DNA from: Hirudo medicinalis
Taxonomy: Eukaryota > Annelida > Clitellata > Hirudinida > Hirudinidae
Length of the DNA stretch: 34,775 bases
Assembly (NCBI GenBank): GCA_011800805.1
Contig: MPNW01000607.1
Location: forward strand, 8,270 to 43,044
Direction: 5' to 3'
Below are positions 7,116-13,377 of this stretch, in pieces. The notes beneath the pieces were generated by a model, which did not search any database, was not told the origin of the DNA, and was given only the letters and a program-made list of their open reading frames with translations. The stretch's first letter is position 1. Every line of letters begins with the position of its first letter. The position numbers were made by a program, and so were the translations under genes.

Positions 7116-7736
7116 ATGAAACGACCGCTTACGATTGGAAAATTATTTAAGAAGGAGTATAAAACGTATGAGTTTGATGGGGTATATGCCGATGTATTTG
7201 GCCAACCCGAAGTAGGGGGTATATGGCTGCTGTATGGCATTGAAAAAAACGGAAAAACTTGGTATGCGCTTAAACTAAGCGAGTACTTGGGAAAGCATAC
7301 AAAAGTTCTTTACATAAGTGCCGAGGAGGGTTGTGGTGCTAATTTTCAAATGGCGGTAAAGCGTGCCAAAATGAGTATGAGAAACAAATCGGTTCTTTTC
7401 TCCGAATACGTCGCCATCAAAGATGTTGAAACGCTGTTAAAGCGGAGGTATGCACCCGGAGTGGTGATTTTAGATAACGTTACGGCTTACGGGCGGGAAT
7501 TGAAAAGCACCGATTTGATTGAGCTGAAAAGAAAATACCGCAACACGATTTTTATCATCATGGCGCACGAAAAAAACGGACAACCTGAAGGTGCGGTAGC
7601 GGTAATGGCCAAAAAGTTGGCTTCAGTAATTATAAATGTAAAAGGGCTGGTAGCGCATGTTGGTGGCAGGGTACCGGGCGGCACAGTAACAATTGATGAA
7701 GAAAAGGCGATGCTTTATTGGGGTACACCCACTTAA
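7116..7736 (+). CDS. RecA/KaiC-like P-loop ATPase
   Basis: A 206-residue single-domain ATPase. It has a perfect Walker A, GIEKNGKT (residues 41-48), a strand KVLYISAEEG, and Walker B GVVILDNV (about 115-122). The layout is that of RecA-fold (KaiC/RadA/DnaB-like) ATPases, reduced to the core. Small RecA-like proteins of this type are frequent in phage early regions and act on single-stranded DNA or in helicase loading. It lies after MuB and before a DnaA-domain protein, so a role in replication or repair during transposition is likely. Confidence 0.75.
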   Translation: MKRPLTIGKLFKKEYKTYEFDGVYADVFGQPEVGGIWLLYGIEKNGKTWYALKLSEYLGKHTKVLYISAEEGCGANFQMAVKRAKMSMRNKSVLFSEYVAIKDVETLLKRRYAPGVVILDNVTAYGRELKSTDLIELKRKYRNTIFIIMAHEKNGQPEGAVAVMAKKLASVIINVKGLVAHVGGRVPGGTVTIDEEKAMLYWGTPT

Positions 7737-7770
7737 ACACATTTTTTTTAACAATCAAAAAACGACACAG

Positions 7771-8028
7771 ATGGAAAGGATTTATTACGTATCAGAATTT
7801 TTTAATGAAACAATGACATCAGGCGATGTAATACCTGATGGGAAAATTTTCAGAACCTACGAACAGGCAATGGATGCTTTTAACCATGCGTTAGCCGAAC
7901 GTGGAAAGCAGCTCATCAAACAGCCAAAAAGCGAAAAGGTGTTATCCGTTAGTTTGGGTAGCAGCTATTTACAATTATGGTTTATGACCTATTCTCCCGA
8001 CTTAACTGTAACAGAAAATATTGATTGA
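7771..8028 (+). CDS. Early hypothetical protein
   Basis: An 85-residue protein from the ATG at 7771. An open frame extends further upstream but overlaps the ATPase gene out of frame. It contains a short alpha/beta pattern (RIYYVSEFFNET, IFRTYEQAMDAFNHALAERG, SLGSSYLQLWFMTYSP). No family is recognised. Its stop (8028) is two bases before the next start. Confidence 0.65.
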   Translation: MERIYYVSEFFNETMTSGDVIPDGKIFRTYEQAMDAFNHALAERGKQLIKQPKSEKVLSVSLGSSYLQLWFMTYSPDLTVTENID

Positions 8029-8030
8029 CC

Positions 8031-8447
8031 ATGCAGCCGGAAACAGTACAGGAATGGATACAGGGCTTTGAAAGCCACATCAGCCAAAGGTTCAACAGAA
8101 ATATATCAATTGTTGCATTGGAAGGTGATTATATCATGGATGTTGAATCCATTTGCAAAATTGTATGCCATGTTTCCGGGGTATCCATTGAAGATTTAAA
8201 AAGCAATAGCCGCAAACTGGAAGTGGTGGCCGCAAGGCATGTGGCAATGTCATTGGCGTATAAATATGTACGGTGCAGTCTTACGGAATTGGGCAAATAC
8301 TTTGGTGATAAAAATCATACTACTGTTATACACGCCCGAAAATCGGTACAGGATAAACTGGCAATAAATGATGTGGCCATTACACAGCTGTACAAACAAA
8401 CAGAAACCTTAATAAATAAATTGATCAATGAAAAAATTACTGAATAG
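8031..8447 (+). CDS. Stand-alone DnaA domain IV protein
   Basis: A 138-residue protein. Residues about 38-112 are a DnaA C-terminal DNA-binding domain: VESICKIVCHVSGVSIEDLK, then RKLEVVAARHVAMSLAYKY and LGKYFGDKNHTTVIHARKSV. The last segment is the DnaA signature helix that reads the DnaA box. There is no AAA+ domain III. It could bind DnaA-box-like sites, compete with host DnaA, or recruit replication proteins to transposition intermediates. The start is the ATG at 8031; a TTG lies two codons upstream. It overlaps the next gene by 20 bp. Confidence 0.85.
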   Translation: MQPETVQEWIQGFESHISQRFNRNISIVALEGDYIMDVESICKIVCHVSGVSIEDLKSNSRKLEVVAARHVAMSLAYKYVRCSLTELGKYFGDKNHTTVIHARKSVQDKLAINDVAITQLYKQTETLINKLINEKITE

Positions 8448-8808
8448 TGCTGTAGAGGTGGCGTCCGAGAAGCGGATGCAAGCGAGCAAAGCAGTAATGC
8501 ATAATGCTGGTGTATCTGTTGATCAATGGAGCAAAGTTTTGTTTGAATTGGGTTGTGCTTTTATTGAAAGATGGATCAGGCCATTGTACATGCAGCAATG
8601 CCTTTTACAAAACCCCGCATTGGGCTTTTGGGATTGGTGGATTGTTCAATTTATGGATGATGATATCGAACTAATGGATCATCGCATTGGCAACTGCCAC
8701 CGGTACATCATCAATAAGAGGCACCTGCTTGAATTACCGGAACTCTTTAACCAATTTGAATATTTTCTACAACGTAAAAACATACAGGAAGTGTATGAAA
8801 AAGTATAA
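8428..8808 (+). CDS. Early hypothetical protein
   Basis: A 126-residue protein rich in aromatic residues (FWDWWIVQFMDDDIELMDHR at about residues 70-90). It overlaps the DnaA-domain gene by 20 bp and the next gene by 14 bp, so the three are translationally coupled. The FMDD tetrad is not part of a reverse transcriptase, because no palm or finger motifs surround it. No family is recognised. Confidence 0.65.
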   Translation: MKKLLNSAVEVASEKRMQASKAVMHNAGVSVDQWSKVLFELGCAFIERWIRPLYMQQCLLQNPALGFWDWWIVQFMDDDIELMDHRIGNCHRYIINKRHLLELPELFNQFEYFLQRKNIQEVYEKV

Positions 8809-9118
8809 AGTAAAACTAAGCAGCGATGCAGCCAATGCACTTGTATCGCTCATTGAAAATGTACTAATGCATGAAAAAGCCGATGATGTAGCAACGAAAT
8901 TATCGCTTTGCGGGATGTCAGAAGTATTAACGCTGCTCAAAAAGAAATTAATAGAGTATAGTACTTATTATAAAATGCAGCTTTCACCAGTTCAGGCACA
9001 CTCAATGCAGCTTTTGTATGAATATTATGTAGAACCCAATGGATGCATGACCGGATATTTGGAAAACTACTTACGAAGAATCGCAAATGAGGTTCACCAA
9101 AAATATCTACAACCATGA
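8795..9118 (+). CDS. Early hypothetical protein
   Basis: A 107-residue protein from the ATG at 8795, which lies inside the end of the previous gene. It is helical (AANALVSLIENVLMHEKADD, VQAHSMQLLYEYYVEP, YLENYLRRIANEVHQKY). It ends in an ATGA overlap with the next start. No family is recognised. Confidence 0.65.
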   Translation: MKKYKVKLSSDAANALVSLIENVLMHEKADDVATKLSLCGMSEVLTLLKKKLIEYSTYYKMQLSPVQAHSMQLLYEYYVEPNGCMTGYLENYLRRIANEVHQKYLQP

Positions 9119-9327
9119 CCGGCGAAAATTTTGAACCGTACTGGCAAACGATAGCCAACTGTATAGAAAGCTGCACTAATAATGAGCAATTGGCCTGCTG
9201 CTACGATATTATTGAACGATTTAAAGAAGTTTTTAAACCATCTATAAACCCCATTCTTTTACACGAAAAGGCGGGCCGTTTATATGCAAAGTATCACACC
9301 AGGCAGGCACAAATAGGAATTATGTAA
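9115..9327 (+). CDS. Small early hypothetical protein
   Basis: A 70-residue protein coupled to the previous gene by an ATGA overlap. It contains a Cys-bearing helical stretch (TIANCIESCTNNEQLACCYD) and a basic C-terminus. The domain is unknown. Four Cys in the first half could bind a metal, but their spacing matches no motif I recognise. Confidence 0.65.
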   Translation: MTGENFEPYWQTIANCIESCTNNEQLACCYDIIERFKEVFKPSINPILLHEKAGRLYAKYHTRQAQIGIM

Positions 9328-9361
9328 ACAGTTTTAAATAATCAATAAAATAAATTTTAAA

Positions 9362-9880
9362 ATGAGAACAAGCAAAAAAACAGTAACAGGAATTACATTA
9401 TCAGAAGCGCAGGAAGCTGCCACTACGTATGCAAAAAGCAGCATTCAGTTTGACAAAAAAACGGCTGAAATGAATGAAAAATTGGCGGCCATCCGGGAAA
9501 AGTACCAACCCGAATTAACAGAACTGGAAGAAGCCATGAAAGAGCCATCAGACATTTTGCACAACTACGCAGTTGAGCAACGCAAAAATTGGGATGCGAA
9601 AAGCATTGAACTATCAAACTGTGTTATTGGCTTCCGCATGAACCCGCCCAGTGTTGCCAAAAAACGTGGTATTACCTGGGAAGCTGTTGTGGGATTATTT
9701 AAAGGTAAAAAAGCTCTGAAGGATTTTGTAAAGGTGAAAGAAGATGTAGACAAAGCAGCCATATTAAAATCACAAACAGATACCAAGATTGTAAAGGCAT
9801 TGGCTGAAGTTGGTGTAACTATTGAGCAGGACGAACAGTTTTATGTAGATGCCAAAAAAGAAACTGCACAGGCCGCATAG
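9362..9880 (+). CDS. gam: Gam-like host-nuclease inhibitor
   Basis: A 172-residue protein of the Mu Gam (Ku-like) family. It has a long N-terminal coiled coil (EMNEKLAAIREKYQPELTEL), a central strand pattern NCVIGFRMNPPSV and a C-terminal VTIEQDEQFYVD ending. Mu Gam is about 174 residues. It binds double-strand DNA ends and protects them from RecBCD/AddAB-type nucleases. Its early-region position after the transposition genes matches Mu. Confidence 0.88.
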   Translation: MRTSKKTVTGITLSEAQEAATTYAKSSIQFDKKTAEMNEKLAAIREKYQPELTELEEAMKEPSDILHNYAVEQRKNWDAKSIELSNCVIGFRMNPPSVAKKRGITWEAVVGLFKGKKALKDFVKVKEDVDKAAILKSQTDTKIVKALAEVGVTIEQDEQFYVDAKKETAQAA

Positions 9881-9882
9881 TT

Positions 9883-9975
9883 ATGCTAAACGAAGAGGAA
9901 TACTACAATACCTGTTATGGAGAATGTGGCATTTGTGATGGCAATTGCTGGATTAAAAAACCTTTAATAAAATAA
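9883..9975 (+). CDS. Small Cys-rich protein
   Basis: A 30-residue ORF that starts two bases after the gam stop, with MLNEEEYYNTCYGECGICDG at its N-terminus and four Cys within 13 residues (C11, C15, C18, C22). The close spacing and the C-x2-C pair suggest zinc binding. It is too short to classify. Tight placement between gam and the next unit supports translation. Confidence 0.45.
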   Translation: MLNEEEYYNTCYGECGICDGNCWIKKPLIK

Positions 9976-9977
9976 AT

Positions 9978-10444
9978 ATGCAAACAATTCAATTATCAGA
10001 AGTCAACGCCCGTAAAATGTGACCTTCAGCTTCGCCTGAAATTAAACAGTTTCTTACAGATTCATTTGGCAATGATTTCTTTAACCAAAAGATTAAGACC
10101 GGGTAAAGACCTTTGATGATGTACTGACCATTGCTGGCAAAACGATGGAAGATATTGCAAAGCCTGGTGATACACCCGATGAAATCGCTTATAAGCAAAT
10201 AAAGCTGATTGCAGAAGTGTACAATGAAGGCACTGTACTTGATTCTATGGATACGAAGCAAATTAAATATTATCCCTGGCATGAGATAGATAAAGGTTCG
10301 GGTGTCGGCCTTTCGTTCGACATCTTCGCTTTCTGGTACTCGTACTCGACTGTCGGCGTTCACCTTTGCCTTAAATCTTCTGATTTGGCAATTGATGCCG
10401 GTAAAAAGTTTATTGACATCTACGCAGCTTTAAAAATTCATTAA
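9978..10444 (+). pseudogene. Broken variable protein gene 1 (C-type-lectin-like DGR target type)
   Basis: The frame starts MQTIQLSEVNARKM and meets TGA at 10020-10022. It stays coding-like (SASPEIKQFLTDSFGNDFF) to about 10095, then needs one extra base at a GGG run to continue as TFDDVLTIAGKTMED. An internal ATG at 10145 could still make a 99-residue product. The C-terminal part has KQIKYYPWHEI, the variable cassette (10297-10372; GVGLSFDIFAFWYSYS, STVGVHLCLK) and a constant tail DLAIDAGKKFIDIY. It is paralogous to the gene at 10463-10899. The variable cassette followed by an invariant VGVxLC ending resembles C-type-lectin-fold targets of diversity-generating retroelements. This is inference from pattern. 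Confidence 0.6.
10297..10372 (+). repeat. Variable cassette A (VR-like)
   Basis: A 76-bp repeat shared with 10749-10824. It starts TTCGGGTGT and ends GTCGGCGTTCRCCTTTGC plus YTT. Over 25 codons there are 17 base differences from copy B: 16 at codon positions 1 or 2 and one at position 3. The nearly invariant 3' portion is GC-rich, like the initiation-of-homing part of a DGR variable repeat. Confidence 0.75.
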
Positions 10445-10462
10445 TCATTCAAAAAACACATC

Positions 10463-10899
10463 ATGGAAAAAAGAAAATCCTTTCAGAAACTTTGCCAAAA
10501 ACACGGGGTTGATTTCAATTTTATACCTGAAATAACATCCTTTGAAGATGCGTGTAAGGTGCAAAATATTGACCCTAAAAAGCTGCCTATTGTAACGGGT
10601 TTATCCGACAGGTATCAAAAACGCATCATTGCAGATTATAAACTAAGTGTTATTGCAGATGCACTTAGAGGTGGCAAGGATGTTAGTTATTTAGATAGTA
10701 GCAGTAAATACTTTCCAGTATTCAGGGTAATGCCAATAAAAAGAAACCTTCGGGTGTGAGCCTTTCGTACGACGGCTACGATGCCTGGCACGCGGGCTCG
10801 TGTGTCGGCGTTCGCCTTTGCTTTGAAAATTATGATTTAGCTGAATACTTCGGTAAACAGTTTATTGATCTGCACACAGATCACCATCTTTTAACATAA
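10463..10899 (+). pseudogene. Broken variable protein gene 2 (paralogue)
   Basis: From ATG 10463 the intact part reads SFEDACKVQNIDPKKLP, VTGLSDRYQKRIIADYKLSV and SSKYFPVF. The frame then breaks at a GGG run near 10725-10728, so the annotated frame stops at 10759. One added base restores the frame into NANKKKPSG, the variable cassette SYDGYDAWHAGSCVGVRLCF and a constant tail DLAEYFGKQFIDLH ending at 10899. The layout matches gene 1, including the (Y/F)P-x-(H/F) segment just before the cassette. It may be a true pseudogene or an intact gene with a sequencing gap. Confidence 0.65.
10749..10824 (+). repeat. Variable cassette B (VR-like)
   Basis: Second copy of the 76-bp cassette. The altered codons are typically NNC or NNG forms (TTC/TAC, ATC/GGC, TTC/GCC, TAC/CAC, TCG/GCG, TAC/GGC), which could all derive from an adenine-rich template codon such as AAC or ACG. 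The next 51 bp downstream differ from copy A at 18 positions, including several third positions, so the cassette itself is preferentially conserved at silent sites. Confidence 0.75.
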
Positions 10900-10938
10900 G
10901 CAAAAACAAGGTTGTGTATTGCGTTGCGTTGTTGTTTC

Positions 10939-10960
10939 TTCGGGTGTCAGCCTTTCGTAC
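10939..10960 (+). repeat. Partial third copy of the cassette start
   Basis: The 22 bases TTCGGGTGTCAGCCTTTCGT plus AC match the first 22 bases of cassettes A and B. A is present at both sites where A and B differ by A to another base. The sequence after it is unrelated. It may be a remnant of a template repeat, or of a third gene copy. Confidence 0.65.
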
Positions 10961-10979
10961 ATTTTACTTGTGAAAATTA

Positions 10980-11414
10980 ATGATAATGAAAAATAAATAT
11001 TCTTCATTCTTTACCGCTTTGAAAAGGCATCCGCATTTGAGTAAAGAACAGGCGGTGCAGGATTTTACCAAAGGCCGAACCAGCAGTTTAAAAGCATTGG
11101 ATTATTGGGAATTGCAGGAATTAGTACGCGGCCTTAATAATGTTGGAGTACCGCAAAAGCCGGTACAAAAAGAATATGCCGGTGGTGAGAAAGCCAATCG
11201 TATGCGCAGGGCGATTATTGCCATTTTTCGGAATATGGATAAGCAGCCGGCCGATGCTATTTTGTGGGCAGAAAAGCAGGGCGCAAAAGGCCAAAAAAAA
11301 CGATTTAACGATTATACCACCGGAGAATTGCATATCCTAATTGATGTTGCCGAAAAAGTACAGAGAGATTGGGAGGCCGGTATTAGAAAAAGAGCCACAA
11401 ATACCATGACATGA
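10980..11414 (+). CDS. GemA/gp16-position early protein
   Basis: A 144-residue protein (or 142 from the second Met at 10986). It contains HPHLSKEQAVQDFTKGRTSS, a conserved-looking opening that resembles the SKE...GRTxSL phrase of Bacteroidota Mu-like early proteins. A helical part follows, with MRRAIIAIFRNM and FNDYTTGELHILIDVAEKVQ. Position after the early genes and length suit Mu GemA (gp16), a gyrase/transcription modulator, but the homology is only suggestive. It overlaps the next gene by ATGA. Confidence 0.5.
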   Translation: MIMKNKYSSFFTALKRHPHLSKEQAVQDFTKGRTSSLKALDYWELQELVRGLNNVGVPQKPVQKEYAGGEKANRMRRAIIAIFRNMDKQPADAILWAEKQGAKGQKKRFNDYTTGELHILIDVAEKVQRDWEAGIRKRATNTMT

Positions 11415-11830
11415 CTACTTATTTAATGACCAGTACCGCCTTTGAAGGCGAAGTGATTTTTAAGTTTGACGAAGCCGAACGGTTGTTGATGTACGATGTA
11501 ACCGGCGCCACACTTTCTGCAACCCAGCTGGATTGGTTGACCAACCGCCTGCCGCGCACTTTAAAAGAACTTAAAGCCGTTTTAAAGGCCAGCAAAGGCG
11601 CAAAATTGACAGAACAAAAGCAAACCGGTGCCACTTTTGAGCAATTTTGGGAAGCCTACGACGAAAAAAAGCGCAGCAGCCGAAAAAAAACAGAAGCCCG
11701 CTGGCGTAAAATGAGCCAAGCCCAACGCGATAAAGCCCTTAATTTTATACCGGAGTATTTCAGGCTGCTACAAGGTACGTACCCTAAATACGCCGAAACA
11801 TACCTAAACCACGAACTTTGGAATAACTAA
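11411..11830 (+). CDS. Replisome-organiser-like early protein
   Basis: A 139-residue protein. The N-terminal 70 residues form a strand/helix unit. The C-terminal 60 show the FEQFWEAYDEKKRSSRKKTE, then MSQAQRDKALNFIPEYFRLL and YPKYAETYLNHELW pattern, the FW-x2-Y...K...W...L...Y...TYLN-x3-W signature common at the C-terminus of phage DnaT/replisome-organiser proteins. It may help load the host helicase during replicative transposition. It is the last gene of the early operon, upstream of a strong terminator. Confidence 0.55.
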   Translation: MTTYLMTSTAFEGEVIFKFDEAERLLMYDVTGATLSATQLDWLTNRLPRTLKELKAVLKASKGAKLTEQKQTGATFEQFWEAYDEKKRSSRKKTEARWRKMSQAQRDKALNFIPEYFRLLQGTYPKYAETYLNHELWNN

Positions 11831-11903
11831 ATCGGTGCAATTTTATTTTTTATCCACTCATTAAACTGTGTAGCTCTGTAACAAAACTGTGCAAAACCTA
11901 CCC

Positions 11904-11937
11904 AGCCATTGCAATAATTACCGCAATGGCTTTTTTA
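11904..11937 (+). terminator. Rho-independent terminator of the early operon
   Basis: A perfect 9-bp stem AGCCATTGC / GCAATGGCT (11904-11912, 11923-11931) with a 10-base loop is followed by T6. It lies 70 bp after the last early gene. Confidence 0.85.
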
Positions 11938-11943
11938 ATTTTG
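11936..11943 (+). promoter_or_regulatory. -7 element of a possible middle promoter
   Basis: TAATTTTG is an exact TAnnTTTG match beginning in the terminator T-run, 26 bp before the ATG at 11970. No good TTTG lies 19-21 bases upstream, so the promoter may need an activator. Confidence 0.4.
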
Positions 11944-11969
11944 CAGGTAGATAAAGTTAGCATCAACAA

Positions 11970-12188
11970 ATGTCATACCATCGGCAAAACCATATTAGGC
12001 GGCTACGCTATATCGTTGATGTGTATAACGCCCATAAACACTATGATGTAACGGATAGCTACATTATTCGTAATATCTTTCCCAAACATAATATATACCT
12101 CTCTTACCGTGCTTGGATGAAAATAAAAGGAACGCCCTTATCCGCTACGCCTACCGTTTCTGACAATCAGCTGTCTTTATTCATCTAA
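11970..12188 (+). CDS. Small basic protein, possible middle regulator
   Basis: A 72-residue protein that is basic and Tyr-rich (MSYHRQNHIRRLRYIVDVYN, YIIRNIFPKHNIYLSYRAWM) and ends in SLFI. It stands alone between the early terminator and the convergent head module, where Mu has mor. No activator domain is recognised. Its 3' end overlaps the convergent minus-strand gene by 12 bp. Confidence 0.6.
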   Translation: MSYHRQNHIRRLRYIVDVYNAHKHYDVTDSYIIRNIFPKHNIYLSYRAWMKIKGTPLSATPTVSDNQLSLFI

Positions 12189-12752
12189 TAGTTTAAAATC
12201 CCACTCAATACTCATCTCTCCAATCGTTGCTCCGATTTCGTCGGGGTTCAGCAATGGCCGGGTTGGCTGGGCTATAATATTAGGACCTGCCGCTGCGGTT
12301 ATTTTTTTAGGAACAGTGCTTATATCTTCCATGCGGCAGGTGTACGTAAGCTGGTGTTGTCTAACGCCGTCATCACGTTTGATTCTTTTAAACGTAGTAC
12401 GTATTAATTTAGTGTAGTGGCTGTGCCCACTCCAGCCGTGGAGTGCTATATGAACTGCTTGTATAAGTTTGAGGTAAGCTGACTGTTCCGCCTTTTGGTT
12501 GCTTGGTGCTTTACTGCTGCTGTTGAGTAGCTTTACATCTGCAACGGTAATAGCTATTGCCGCTTCACCAAGCTGCCCTGTTTTGCCCACATTGCTATAA
12601 TTTACCTGTGTAATATCTATAAGAGCACAAGGCCATTTAACAGGGAAATGAGGGCTGTAATCGTCCAGCTGCCCCCAATCCTCATCAATATATTTTAATG
12701 CAGGTATTTCGGCTGATAAGCGGTTTCGAATGTCTTGAATAAGTATGTCCAT
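12177..12752 (-). CDS. gp37-position virion protein
   Basis: A 191-residue protein from the ATG at 12752, two bases from the stop of the upstream gene. It starts MDILIQDIRNRLSAEIPALK and contains WPCALIDITQVNY and LGEAAIAITVADVKL, then a C-terminal MSIEWDFKLL. This is the pattern of Mu gp37-like head-tail or tail-terminator proteins. It is the last gene of the minus-strand head module. The assignment rests on position and a loose pattern. Confidence 0.5.
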   Translation of the reverse strand: MDILIQDIRNRLSAEIPALKYIDEDWGQLDDYSPHFPVKWPCALIDITQVNYSNVGKTGQLGEAAIAITVADVKLLNSSSKAPSNQKAEQSAYLKLIQAVHIALHGWSGHSHYTKLIRTTFKRIKRDDGVRQHQLTYTCRMEDISTVPKKITAAAGPNIIAQPTRPLLNPDEIGATIGEMSIEWDFKLLDE

Positions 12753-12753
12753 G

Positions 12754-13311
12754 TTATTTTTTATTTTTGAGCGTGTTGAATAAATCATTTTCCAGCCTTT
12801 TAACATGTTCGTTGGTCGTGGTTTTCACAATTAAATCTACCTGCGGGTGATGGCCTATAAACTGGCGTTTAGGGATTTTAATTTTCTGCCCCACTTTCAT
12901 AAGTGCTAAGTTTTTCCATATTTCGGATTCTCCTTGCAATTTTTGGTTGCGCTTTGTCTTGGCCAGGCCTCCGTCTTTTCGTTCAGTTATGGCACCGCTA
13001 GCTTTGTAATACATGGCCCAAAAAAAGCGTTTCATTTTTTCGGTAACGGTTATTTCGCCGCCTTCGTTGTGCAGGGCGGCGTCTTGGCGGCTGCTTGTCC
13101 AACTAATGGTTTCACCGTTAATGACACTTTTTAGACTTCGCCTAAGTCCGCCGCTTCGCTTGAGGAGACTGCCCTTGGAGTTAGGCCATTTTGTTTCTTG
13201 CCATTTTTCGTTAAAGAACGCTTTCCGCTCAAAATTTCGGTCGAACTCATCGGTAAGCTCGGTTTTAACGTCTTTTACAAGGGCTTTAAAAAAGGTTTCA
13301 AAAGTTGGCAT
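12754..13311 (-). CDS. Virion morphogenesis protein (Mu gpG-like)
   Basis: A 185-residue protein from the ATG at 13311. An upstream open frame exists but runs under a + strand gene. It contains ERKAFFNEKWQETKWPNS, LLKRSGGLRRSL, ISWTSSRQDAALHNEGGEIT and PKRQFIGHHPQVD. This order (W-x2-L...G-x-L-x2-S...YA-x2-HxxG...P-R-x-F-x-G) is the phage virion morphogenesis/tail-completion family signature. It probably completes the head or tail joint. Confidence 0.8.
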   Translation of the reverse strand: MPTFETFFKALVKDVKTELTDEFDRNFERKAFFNEKWQETKWPNSKGSLLKRSGGLRRSLKSVINGETISWTSSRQDAALHNEGGEITVTEKMKRFFWAMYYKASGAITERKDGGLAKTKRNQKLQGESEIWKNLALMKVGQKIKIPKRQFIGHHPQVDLIVKTTTNEHVKRLENDLFNTLKNKK

Positions 13312-13316
13312 TGGAG

Positions 13317-13324
13317 TATATTTG
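13317..13324 (+). promoter_or_regulatory. -7 element upstream of the + strand membrane gene
   Basis: TATATTTG is a perfect TAnnTTTG match. The -33 region has only a weak TTTC at 13296-13299. The predicted transcript would begin at or just before the ATG pair at 13333/13336. Confidence 0.35.
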
Positions 13325-13377
13325 GGAAAGATATGATGAAAGATTTTGAAAGTGAGGCAGAGAAATGAGCCGGCCGG

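Noticed and set aside
8600..8700. FMDD tetrad in the 8428-8808 protein as a reverse transcriptase active site for the DGR
   Set aside because: The protein is only 126 residues and lacks all other RT motifs. No other ORF in the window could encode an RT.
9978..13368. TGA recoding, to explain in-frame TGA at 10020 and 13366
   Set aside because: Many genes here stop at TGA, often in ATGA overlaps, so TGA is a normal stop codon in this element.
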